Assembly (NCBI GenBank): GCA_002407775.1
Contig: DHOP01000069.1
Location: forward strand, 1-19,913
DNA from: Prevotella sp. UBA5387
GTDB lineage: Bacteria > Bacteroidota > Bacteroidia > Bacteroidales > Bacteroidaceae
Direction: 5' to 3'
DNA: 19,913 nucleotides
The notes beneath the pieces were generated by a model. It saw only the letters and a program-made list of their open reading frames with translations, made no database searches and was not told the origin of the DNA. A program made the translations under genes and the position numbers. Positions 1 through 6,455 of this stretch are shown piece by piece (positions within the stretch are counted from its first letter, which is position 1; every line of letters begins with the position of its first letter).

Positions 1-450
1 AAAGTAAATTTAGGCATAGTCACGTCGCCCTGTGGTCGATGCCTGATCGCATCGCGGTTGGTGCTCTTTCGTGATGTGGTTACAATCCAGTCGCACCGCG
101 GTTGGTGCCTGGCCGCCGGGCGATTAAGGTCCTTTCGCACCGTCACAGCGACGTAGTCGTGGCGCGTTTTTCGACTTACCTTCGTAAGTCTTTGTCTTGA
201 CGATGGTTATGAAATCTTGGCGAGGCTCGCCCATTTCCGCCCGACATGTTGCGCGACGATCAGAAGCCCGCTCTCGCGACGGTCTAAATTGATATTTTGG
301 TGGGTTTTCCCGAGCTTCTCTGTCATTCTGATTTCCATCGGTGCCGCGCATGAGTGCTTTCCGTCTACGGTTATCCCCATTATCGAAACTTGTAATAACG
401 GCGTTCAGAAGAAGTCATCATCGCCTTAAGGCGCGATGCCATGAAAGTCG
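1..450. other. Gene-poor leader with short inverted repeats
   Basis: I see no convincing gene here. The open frames on both strands are short, arginine-rich on the minus strand, and without a recognisable domain. Visible structures are the degenerate direct repeats at 25-108, a perfect 7-bp hairpin at 173-190 (arms GACTTAC/GTAAGTC, 4-nt loop), a GGCGAG/CTCGCC dyad at 219-231 and a perfect 12-bp palindrome CGCCTTAAGGCG at 422-433. No U-tract follows the hairpins, so they are not clear terminators. The stretch could be a decayed gene, a repeated intergenic element, or a structured untranslated RNA; the sequence does not decide. Confidence 0.5.
25..108. repeat. Three short degenerate direct repeats
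   Basis: An 18-bp unit, TCGCACCGCGGTTGGTGC, occurs at 91-108 and with one mismatch at 47-64. A more diverged copy at 25-42 shares about 12 of 18 positions. Copy starts are 22 and 44 bp apart, so spacing is one and two times 22 bp. The function is unknown. Confidence 0.55.
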
Positions 451-458
451 TAACTTTG
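451..458 (+). promoter_or_regulatory. Putative -7 box upstream of the small peptide
   Basis: TAACTTTG matches the Bacteroidetes -7 consensus TAnnTTTG exactly. It ends 24 nt before the ATG at 483, the same distance seen for the putative boxes of the LysR, AspT-type and PUL-regulator genes. I do not see a good -33 TTTG element. Confidence 0.4.
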
Positions 459-482
459 TATGGTAAACGATTAAAAGCACCT

Positions 483-572
483 ATGAACATGACAGAATTG
501 ATTATTACACTGGAAATCATCGTGTGCCTTCTATTGATGGCTGGCATCGTGAAATGGAATGAGAGGCACTGA
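483..572 (+). CDS. Possible 29-aa single-helix membrane peptide
   Basis: A short frame starts at the ATG at 483 and ends at TGA 570-572. It encodes Met-Asn-Met-Thr-Glu, then an uninterrupted hydrophobic stretch (LIITLEIIVCLLLMAGIV, about residues 6-23), then a basic/polar tail KWNERH. That is the pattern of a one-pass inner-membrane micropeptide. A perfect TAnnTTTG box lies 24 nt upstream, and a strong terminator overlaps its last codons with the stop codon in the hairpin loop, so promoter, frame and terminator form a compact unit. I do not recognise a family. The alternative is that the frame is chance and the transcript is a small RNA, or that the terminator serves only the LysR gene on the other strand. 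An alternative start is Met3. Confidence 0.4.
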   Translation: MNMTELIITLEIIVCLLLMAGIVKWNERH

Positions 573-589
573 CGCGCCTCTCATTCCAT
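554..589. terminator. Bidirectional intrinsic terminator
   Basis: A perfect 14-bp inverted repeat (arms 554-567 and 576-589, ATGGAATGAGAGGC and its complement) encloses an 8-nt loop. On the plus strand GTTTTC follows; on the minus strand TTTCAC follows. The lysR-type gene ends 33 nt away at 623, so the hairpin probably terminates convergent transcripts from both sides. It also overlaps the last codons of the 29-aa frame. Confidence 0.75.
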
Positions 590-622
590 GTTTTCGTACC
601 TCGTTTGCTTCCTGTTCTTGTT

Positions 623-1528
623 TCATCCCTCGCAAAACAATGTGTTGGCGAGAATGGCCGTGGAATGGGCGAGCATGCGCTCAAACTCACGTGTGGAGTT
701 CTTGACGTAGGAGCCGCGTAGCCTGTGGAAGCAACCCTCCATTTCGTTCTTGGGTGCGACGATGGGTATGGCGCGCAGTCCCTTTTGGTGGATGATCGTC
801 GATTCTGCAAGGATCGAGATGTTATGGGTGTGATGGAGCAAGTCAAGGATGATGTTGACATGGTTGACCTCCACGCGGATGTTGAACTTGAGGTCGTTGT
901 CCTTTATGAGCTCGTCGAAGGCATTTCGCGCCTGCAAGCCACGCGCGGGGAGTATGAGGTTGTACCGTGCCAGTTCGTCGAGTCGCACCGATTTGTGGCG
1001 TGTCAGGGGGTGGGTGGCTTGCACGATCGCCGCCAGCCGGTTGGTGAAGAGCAGGCGACTGTCTATCTCCTTGTCGTTTCTCATCGGACGGAATGCCAGC
1101 ACGAAGTCCAGCTCCTGCTTCTTGAGCATGCCCATGAGTTCTTCCATGGTGTTGTAGTAGATGTTGAGCTTCACGCCCGGATAGGTGTGCATGAACTCCA
1201 GGATCGTCTCCGACATGATGGTGGAGAATGAGTGCGTCAGTCCGATGTTGAGTTCGCCCACCAGCATGTCCTTGAGGTCTTCGATGTGGTCTATGCATGC
1301 ATTGGTCGACATGACGGCCTTTTGGGCGTAGGGTATCAGTTCCTTTCCGGCCTCGGTGAGCGACACCTCGTGGCTGTTGCGTTCGAAGAGCGGCAGTCCT
1401 ATCTCCTGTTCCAAATGGCTGATTTGCTGCGATAGCGTGCTCTGGGTGATGAAAAGCCTACGGCTTGCCTCCGAGAAGTTGAGTGTCTCTGCGACTTGAA
1501 GAAAGTATTTTAATTGTCTGATTTCCAT
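623..1528 (-). CDS. LysR-family transcriptional regulator
   Basis: A 301-residue DNA-binding regulator of normal LysR length. Residues 1-60 form the winged HTH, with the family signature MEIRQLKYFLQVAETLNFSE, then ASRRLFITQSTLSQQISHLE and the wing LFERNSHEVSLTEAG. A linker helix follows, then a periplasmic-binding-protein-like effector domain from about residue 90 (VGELNIGLTHSFS) to 290. The effector cannot be read from sequence. The ATG at 1528 starts exactly at the conserved N-terminus. The gene lies downstream of the two transporter genes on the same strand, 68 nt after the ThrE-type gene, but has its own promoter-like box in that gap. LysR proteins often control neighbouring genes, so regulation of the transporters is plausible but inferred. 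A strong terminator follows the stop codon. Confidence 0.94.
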   Translation of the reverse strand: MEIRQLKYFLQVAETLNFSEASRRLFITQSTLSQQISHLEQEIGLPLFERNSHEVSLTEAGKELIPYAQKAVMSTNACIDHIEDLKDMLVGELNIGLTHSFSTIMSETILEFMHTYPGVKLNIYYNTMEELMGMLKKQELDFVLAFRPMRNDKEIDSRLLFTNRLAAIVQATHPLTRHKSVRLDELARYNLILPARGLQARNAFDELIKDNDLKFNIRVEVNHVNIILDLLHHTHNISILAESTIIHQKGLRAIPIVAPKNEMEGCFHRLRGSYVKNSTREFERMLAHSTAILANTLFCEG

Positions 1529-1550
1529 ATAATCGGGGATTATGATGTTG

Positions 1551-1558
1551 CAAAATTA
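1551..1558 (-). promoter_or_regulatory. Putative -7 box of the LysR gene
   Basis: Read on the minus strand, TAATTTTG matches TAnnTTTG and ends 22 nt before the ATG. The context ATAATTTTGCAA is also found in front of the AspT-type transporter at 4737-4744. The -33 region is not convincing. Confidence 0.42.
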
Positions 1559-1596
1559 TGATTTTTTTTTGTTATTCCGGGGTGTTTCGCATGGGA

Positions 1597-3009
1597 TTAT
1601 CGCTCACGTCCGACGGTTGCCGACCCATCGTCGTGCCTTCTCCTGGCTATCAGTAGGCGGTGCAATCTTAGCTTTCGCTGGCTCTCCAGCATCCTTCGCA
1701 CGAAGATGTTGGGAATGGCCACGCCGATGGCGATGCACATCGTGATGAGCGAGGCCATGATGAGGTTGTGCATGGCGACGGTCACCTCGCCGACGACACC
1801 GTGCAACTCGATGAAGGCGAAGAGTGCGCGATACATGAATACGCCGGGGATCATTGGAATGACGCTGGGTATCGAGAGGCATTGGTGAGGCGTGTGCACC
1901 CAATGGGCGGCCATCACGGCGAGCAGGCTGGCGAGCACCGAGCCCGCAAGAGAACCGACGATGATGCCTTGGTCCAAACCGAAGTTGCCCGTGCTCGGGC
2001 CGAGGTTCACGAAGTTTCTGTTGCAGACGGCGATGATTCCACCTAAGGCGACGATGGGCAGGAGCTTGGGCGAGGTGTTGAAGATCATGGAGAAGCCCAT
2101 CGCCGAGATTGCTGCCGCGACGGCAAACTCGACATAGGAGTGGTGAGGCACCATCGTCAGGTCGGTCACGAAGTTGTCGATGCCGCATACGCCGATGGCG
2201 AGGACGATGCCAAACGACATGGCGACGATCATGAGCAGTGTGTTGATGGCGCGTACGAGGCCCGTGCGCACATAGCCATCGAGCATGTCGCTCACAAAGT
2301 TGATGATGGGAACGCCGGGTACGATGAACAGGGCGCAGGCCATGAGCGGATGCCAGGGTGTGTCGGAGTGCATCCATGTCGGCAGGGCGGCAACCATGGT
2401 CGGTGACAGCGAGAGGAACGATTCCAGCCAGGCCAACACGGTGGAGACGAGAGCAGCGATGCAGATACCCATGTAGGCGTTGGCGCCCTTGGCACCCAAC
2501 CATGCCTTGAGACGCATGCCGATGATGGCGGCAAAGGAGGCATAGAAGAATGCCGGCCAATCGCAACCGAACTGTATGCAGAAGCCGCCGCAGGCAAAGC
2601 CGCTGCCGACGGCCACCTGCCAGGGGGGGTAGTGGCGCTTGGCTGAGCCGATGTGGGTCAGCCGTCGGTCGTATTCGTCAAGCGAATAGCCGTATCTTAT
2701 GGCCTCCCAGGAGAGGTGGCTGATGCGGGTTATGGCGGCGAAGTCGATGCTATGGTGCTTGCATCGGCGAAATCTCGTCGGCGTGTGGTGACCGTCGTTA
2801 TAGCTCACCATCAGCATCTCGTAGTCCACGAACGTCTGGAGCTTGTCGGCGTCGAGGCCGAGGAATCCGGCCGTGCGCCGCAGGTTGCGCATGATGCGCG
2901 TCGTGTCGGCAGAGCATTCCATGAGCAGGCATGCCGTGCGGAGGTATAGGTTCAGCTTGCGGTCCAGCTGCTCGTCGATGGCGAAGGTATCTGTCTTTGG
3001 GTCTGTCAT
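1597..3009 (-). CDS. Threonine/serine exporter, ThrE family (DUF1212/DUF3815)
   Basis: A 470-residue integral inner-membrane protein resembling the ThrE family, which exports threonine and serine by proton-driven efflux in the characterised Corynebacterium member. The first 130 residues are soluble and match the ThrE N-terminal region (ECSADTTRIMRNLRRTAGFL, a SYNDGHHTP-containing strand, the SLDEYDRRL helix). About ten hydrophobic segments follow in two blocks. The typical motifs PGVPIINFVSDMLDGY with a following R-rich turn, and PSVIPMIPGVFMYRALF, are both present, one in each half. Both halves are therefore fused in one chain, the full-length form. The start at 3009 lies 16 nt after the stop of the AspT-type transporter, so the two are probably co-transcribed. 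The substrate is assigned by family only. Confidence 0.92.
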   Translation of the reverse strand: MTDPKTDTFAIDEQLDRKLNLYLRTACLLMECSADTTRIMRNLRRTAGFLGLDADKLQTFVDYEMLMVSYNDGHHTPTRFRRCKHHSIDFAAITRISHLSWEAIRYGYSLDEYDRRLTHIGSAKRHYPPWQVAVGSGFACGGFCIQFGCDWPAFFYASFAAIIGMRLKAWLGAKGANAYMGICIAALVSTVLAWLESFLSLSPTMVAALPTWMHSDTPWHPLMACALFIVPGVPIINFVSDMLDGYVRTGLVRAINTLLMIVAMSFGIVLAIGVCGIDNFVTDLTMVPHHSYVEFAVAAAISAMGFSMIFNTSPKLLPIVALGGIIAVCNRNFVNLGPSTGNFGLDQGIIVGSLAGSVLASLLAVMAAHWVHTPHQCLSIPSVIPMIPGVFMYRALFAFIELHGVVGEVTVAMHNLIMASLITMCIAIGVAIPNIFVRRMLESQRKLRLHRLLIARRRHDDGSATVGRER

Positions 3010-3025
3010 GGCAGAACGTAGCAGC

Positions 3026-4711
3026 TTATCCCAAGGCGAAGATCATGACCTGAATCGTGATGATGCGCAGGAGCATGGCAAACGGGTAAACCGTGGAGTA
3101 GCCCACCGAGGGCGATTCGCTCTGCGTCATGTCACTGACGTAGGCCAAGGCATGCGAACTGGTGTTGGCGCCGGCGAGTGCTCCCATCAACGTGAAGAAG
3201 TTAATATGGAACGCGCATCGCCCGATGATGCCGCCGAGAAGAATCGGTATCATCGTCATGGCCAGCCCGTAGCCGATCCATAGCAGGCCTGACTCGCTGA
3301 CGACGGTGTCGACGAAGACCTTGCCCGTGCCCAGGCCCACGCAGGCAAGGAAGAGGTAGAGGCCTATCTCGCGTATCAGTTGGTTGGAGTTCATCGTGTT
3401 ATAGTTCACCATGTTGAACTTCGGGCCGAAGTAGCCCATGAGGATGGCGATGACCAGCGGGCCGCCGGTCAGGCCGAGACGCAGCGTCTCCGATATGCCG
3501 GGAAGCCATAAGGGTACGTTGGCGAGGATGCATCCTAAGACGAGTCCGAGGAAGATGGGGATCATGTTCGGGTCGCCGATGCGCTTCATGGAGTGTCCCA
3601 GGAGTTTCTCCGCGTGGCTTACGCCAAGTTCGGTGCCCACCAGCTTCACGCTGTCGCCTATTTGGAGCTTTAGGCTTGGCGTGGGCACGAGGTCGATGCC
3701 CGAGCGGTTGACACGCGTGACGTTCACGTTCTTGCCACTGATGTGGAGCTGGCCGATGGTCTTCTCCTGTGCCGAGGAGCGCGTGATGAGCACTTCGCGT
3801 GACAATAGGCCGTTGTCGCCTATTGTCCAGTCCATCTCCACCAAGCTGCCCAGCAGGGCGCAGATGGCATCTTGGTCGTTGGGGTGGGCCACGACGAGCA
3901 CGGTGTCTCCCATGTTCAACGTGGTGTGCTTGTTGGCCACTTGCTGTTGCTGTCCGTCACCTTCGCGGACGACTCGAGAGATGATGAGGTCGCGCTTCAA
4001 CAGCTCATGGACGTGCTTCACGGTCTCTCCATCGATCATTTTGTTGGAGATCCTGACCGAAAACGTGTTGACGGTCATGTCCTTCAAGTGCCCGTGGCCG
4101 CACTGTGCATCGACCTCTTCGTCGGCCATCTTGATGCGCAGGATATATCGAAGCATAATAAACGAGACGATGACGCCGATCATTCCCATGGGGTAGGTTA
4201 CGGCATAGGCCGATGCAATGGAGGGGGCGTCGATGTGCCGAAGGTCGCTGAAGGCTTGTTGGGCGGCGCCGAGGCCGGGCGTGTTGGTCACGGCGCCAGA
4301 GAGAATGCCGGCTACCGTGGCTATGGGCGTGTCCGTGGCGTAGTGGATAAAGAGTGCGGTGACGACGCTTAGCAGGATGACTATGCCCACCAAACCGTTG
4401 AGCACCTTGCCTCCGTTCTTAAAGGAGGAGAAAAGCCCGGGACCCATTTCGAGGCCGATGGAGTAGACGAAGAGGATCAGGCCGAACTCCTTCATGAAGT
4501 GGAGCAGGTTTTGGTCGAGGTTCAGGTAGAAATATCCGAAAATCAGTCCTATGAACAAAATCCAGGCATTGCCCAAGGAGACTCCCCTTACCTTTATCTT
4601 GGCAAGGCATAGGCCCAATCCGATAACCAGCGAAAGGAGCATCACAGAGTGGGCGACACCACCGCCCCACAGGTTCGGGAAACCCCGAAATAGGTTTTCA
4701 AAAATATTCAT
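3026..4711 (-). CDS. AspT/YidE/YbjL-type transporter
   Basis: A 561-residue inner-membrane transporter of the aspartate-alanine exchanger type. Membrane segments occupy about residues 20-195 and 383-561. They flank a cytoplasmic region with two RCK_C (TrkA-C-like) domains, at roughly 208-290 and 302-372. Each membrane half carries the duplicated glycine/asparagine-rich motif: SGAVTNTPGLGAAQQA (138-153) and GALAGANTSSHALAYV near the C-terminus. Characterised relatives exchange aspartate for alanine (AspT) or move glutamate-like acids, but the Bacteroidetes members are mostly uncharacterised, so the substrate is left open. The start ATG at 4711 is preceded by a TAnnTTTG box. It is the first gene of a probable two-gene unit with the ThrE-type exporter. 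Confidence 0.92.
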   Translation of the reverse strand: MNIFENLFRGFPNLWGGGVAHSVMLLSLVIGLGLCLAKIKVRGVSLGNAWILFIGLIFGYFYLNLDQNLLHFMKEFGLILFVYSIGLEMGPGLFSSFKNGGKVLNGLVGIVILLSVVTALFIHYATDTPIATVAGILSGAVTNTPGLGAAQQAFSDLRHIDAPSIASAYAVTYPMGMIGVIVSFIMLRYILRIKMADEEVDAQCGHGHLKDMTVNTFSVRISNKMIDGETVKHVHELLKRDLIISRVVREGDGQQQQVANKHTTLNMGDTVLVVAHPNDQDAICALLGSLVEMDWTIGDNGLLSREVLITRSSAQEKTIGQLHISGKNVNVTRVNRSGIDLVPTPSLKLQIGDSVKLVGTELGVSHAEKLLGHSMKRIGDPNMIPIFLGLVLGCILANVPLWLPGISETLRLGLTGGPLVIAILMGYFGPKFNMVNYNTMNSNQLIREIGLYLFLACVGLGTGKVFVDTVVSESGLLWIGYGLAMTMIPILLGGIIGRCAFHINFFTLMGALAGANTSSHALAYVSDMTQSESPSVGYSTVYPFAMLLRIITIQVMIFALG

Positions 4712-4736
4712 AATTTGCTATTTGTATTTGCGATTG

Positions 4737-4744
4737 CAAAATTA
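4737..4744 (-). promoter_or_regulatory. Putative -7 box of the transporter unit
   Basis: The minus strand reads TAATTTTG, a full TAnnTTTG match, 25 nt before the AspT-type ATG. The surrounding ATAATTTTGCAA equals the sequence in front of the LysR gene. No clear -33 element is visible. Confidence 0.42.
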
Positions 4745-4820
4745 TAAACACTTTCGATAGTCACGAAGGGCTGGCGTTTGATTATTCCGATGTCCGCTAT
4801 TGCCGACATCAATAAGCGCG

Positions 4821-4851
4821 ACGACGACAAGGATGCTTCCCTTGCCGTCGT
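4821..4851. other. Intergenic hairpin after the DUF2851 gene
   Basis: Arms 4821-4832 and 4840-4851 pair over 11 of 12 positions (ACGACGACAAGG against CCTTGCCGTCGT) with a 7-nt loop. The hairpin lies just after the DUF2851 stop at 4862 and before the transporter promoter. No U-tract follows on the minus strand, so it is at most a weak or factor-assisted terminator. A smaller GATGTC/GACATC dyad lies at 4789-4810. Confidence 0.4.
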
Positions 4852-4861
4852 GGGGAGGAGG

Positions 4862-6163
4862 TCATTTTTGTCCGCGCTTGAGGTACTCGTACCCAATTCG
4901 GCATCTTAGGCAGTCTCGTCGGTCACAATATTCATTCTTCAACTGAATGAGAGCCTGTGAGTCACCGGCATCTTTTACGGTCAGCCCACAGTCCTCCCAT
5001 AGCCTCACAATGTGATTATTCTCCGCCTTGAGTTGCTCCAAAAACTCGAAGGTTCGGTCACAAAGTTCATCGTCCTGTCGATGTCTGCCGTAAGCAAAAA
5101 GCATAGGGATAGCCGTATTGATCATCAATAGATTCAGAGAAAAAAGCGAAAGTCTCTTCGCATTCTTTTCGCTCACTGAACCAAAAGAGTAGTGCGTCTC
5201 CCAGTATGGTGTGACCTCGGTGCGCAGAAGTTCACCTAGTGCCTTTACATCTGTGCATTCTACGAGTTGGCTGAGGCTGGCCTTGTGTTGATAATAGAGA
5301 TTGGCGAGCTGGGCGATGCGGATATGAGGAAAGTTCTGCGGACGCAAACGAAGAAATCTCCATAGCTTATGGTCAATGGGATGCAATCCGAATTTATGTG
5401 CTAAATAGTGGTACTCGTTTTGCAACTCGGTGAAATAGCCTTCCGAGCGCGCCGTATCACGATAGGGCTTGGGTACGGCCTCTATGTCAAGCAACCCCGC
5501 TTGTCCCATGAATATTGCTTCAATCTGAAAGATGTTGTCGCGATGATGGTCCACCTCATGGAGTGGAATGCTTAAAGCCCATTGTTCAAATGCCTCACCG
5601 TTGATGCCGAAACCAAAGTTTCGTGCAAGCGTTACGAAGTAGCCGGCCTCCCAAGAGTCTTCGCAACGTGTTACTCGTTGCTTGATGGTCTCTGTCTTTT
5701 GTTCCAACCGTTCGGTCTGCAAGGCACTCATCCAGGAATGTACCATAAGCTTGGAAAGGCTTGGTATAATCTTATAGCAGGGTGGATATTGGTCAGCCTT
5801 TATCAGTTCCTCATAGTTTGAACGCACGGACTCGGGTACTTCGAGTTGCAACTGAGGTGGATGTTTGCCATCCTCTGTCAGAACCTCTGAGTCCACAATC
5901 CCAGCCACATGAAGTACTACATTGTTATAGTTTGCATCTTTGTCGTGGCCGTGTGTGAACCAATCGGACGAACGGTCATGTATTTCCACATTGCCCACCC
6001 ATAACGTACCATCAATTCGTACCTTAGCATTGAAGAAGTCAGGCCCTGCATTTTGATTATGCAGACCGGTGTCGATGACCTCTAAAGGAAGACTGTTTGT
6101 CGTAAGTAAGGCTTTGAGTGGAAATAACTTGTGTTTCCAAACATAGTGCAAGAGTTTTTCCAT
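4862..6163 (-). CDS. DUF2851 family protein
   Basis: A 433-residue soluble protein of a family common in Bacteroidetes with no established function. The conserved core lies at residues 37-87: NQNAGPDFFNAKV, then GNVEIHDRSSDWFTHGHD, then DANYNNVVLHV. The Asp42, Glu60, His62, Asp67, His71/73 and Asp74 cluster looks like a metal or active site. The order P-D, then E-x-H, loosely recalls PD-(D/E)XK nucleases; that comparison is my inference. The C-terminus carries Cys413, Cys418 and Cys421 (CX4CX2C), a likely metal-binding knuckle. No signal peptide or membrane helix is visible, so it should be cytoplasmic. It appears to be a single-gene unit with its own promoter, next to the tandem array at 6225-6400. 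Confidence 0.92.
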   Translation of the reverse strand: MEKLLHYVWKHKLFPLKALLTTNSLPLEVIDTGLHNQNAGPDFFNAKVRIDGTLWVGNVEIHDRSSDWFTHGHDKDANYNNVVLHVAGIVDSEVLTEDGKHPPQLQLEVPESVRSNYEELIKADQYPPCYKIIPSLSKLMVHSWMSALQTERLEQKTETIKQRVTRCEDSWEAGYFVTLARNFGFGINGEAFEQWALSIPLHEVDHHRDNIFQIEAIFMGQAGLLDIEAVPKPYRDTARSEGYFTELQNEYHYLAHKFGLHPIDHKLWRFLRLRPQNFPHIRIAQLANLYYQHKASLSQLVECTDVKALGELLRTEVTPYWETHYSFGSVSEKNAKRLSLFSLNLLMINTAIPMLFAYGRHRQDDELCDRTFEFLEQLKAENNHIVRLWEDCGLTVKDAGDSQALIQLKNEYCDRRDCLRCRIGYEYLKRGQK

Positions 6164-6205
6164 GAGTAGAAGGTAGTCAAATATCTTGGTAAAGAAATTT
6201 GCTTA

Positions 6206-6213
6206 CAAAGATA
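6206..6213 (-). promoter_or_regulatory. Putative -7 box of the DUF2851 gene
   Basis: The minus strand reads TATCTTTG, an exact TAnnTTTG match, 42 nt before the ATG at 6163. The expected -33 position (about 6233-6238) falls inside the first unit of the tandem array and shows no TTTG. The promoter may therefore depend on a protein bound to the array. Confidence 0.5.
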
Positions 6214-6224
6214 GCAAAATTAAT

Positions 6225-6400
6225 TAAATCATACGTTGAAACAAATAAAATCATACGTTGAAACAAATAAAATCATGCAGTGAATCAAATTGAATCACGG
6301 AGTAAATCAAATTGAATCACGGAGTAAATCAAATTGAATCATGCAGTGAATCAAATTGAATCACACCATTAAACAAATTGATTCATCATGCGAATACATA
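6225..6400. repeat. 22-bp tandem repeat array with TGAATCA heptamers
   Basis: Seven consecutive 22-bp units start at 6225, 6247, 6269, 6291, 6313, 6335 and 6357, followed by a degenerate eighth at 6379. A typical unit is TGAATCATGCAGTGAATCAAAT (written here as two heptamers, TGAATCA at unit positions 1 and 13, plus spacers TGCAG and AAT). Units 4 and 5 are identical. The near-palindromic heptamer TGAATCA, or close variants TAAATCA and TGATTCA, starts at 6281, 6291, 6303, 6313, 6325, 6335, 6347, 6357 and 6379, alternately 10 and 12 bp apart. The array fills most of the gap between the PUL regulator's stop and the DUF2851 promoter. It is not CRISPR: there are no unique spacers. It may be a binding array, or a length-variable repeat. 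Confidence 0.93.
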
Positions 6401-6455
6401 TCTTACGCGTCGATATCGGTATCCTTCTATGCTTGAAATAATATGAGATAGAGTG

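Noticed and set aside
124..351. 75-residue arginine-rich minus-strand frame as a gene
   Set aside because: No promoter box, domain or signal is visible; the composition fits a chance frame in GC-rich DNA.
1604..2566. 320-residue minus-strand frame inside the ThrE-type gene
   Set aside because: Arginine/histidine-rich shadow of the real exporter, which has clear membrane segments and family motifs in the other frame.
3438..4196. 252-residue plus-strand frame opposite the AspT-type gene
   Set aside because: Antisense shadow: serine/methionine/arginine-rich, no domain, and the minus-strand frame is a complete transporter.
4708..4896. 62-residue minus-strand frame between the AspT-type and DUF2851 genes
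   Set aside because: It overlaps the DUF2851 end, the hairpin and the transporter promoter, and shows no recognisable domain.
6225..6400. CRISPR array
   Set aside because: Units are contiguous with no unique spacers, and no cas genes are nearby.
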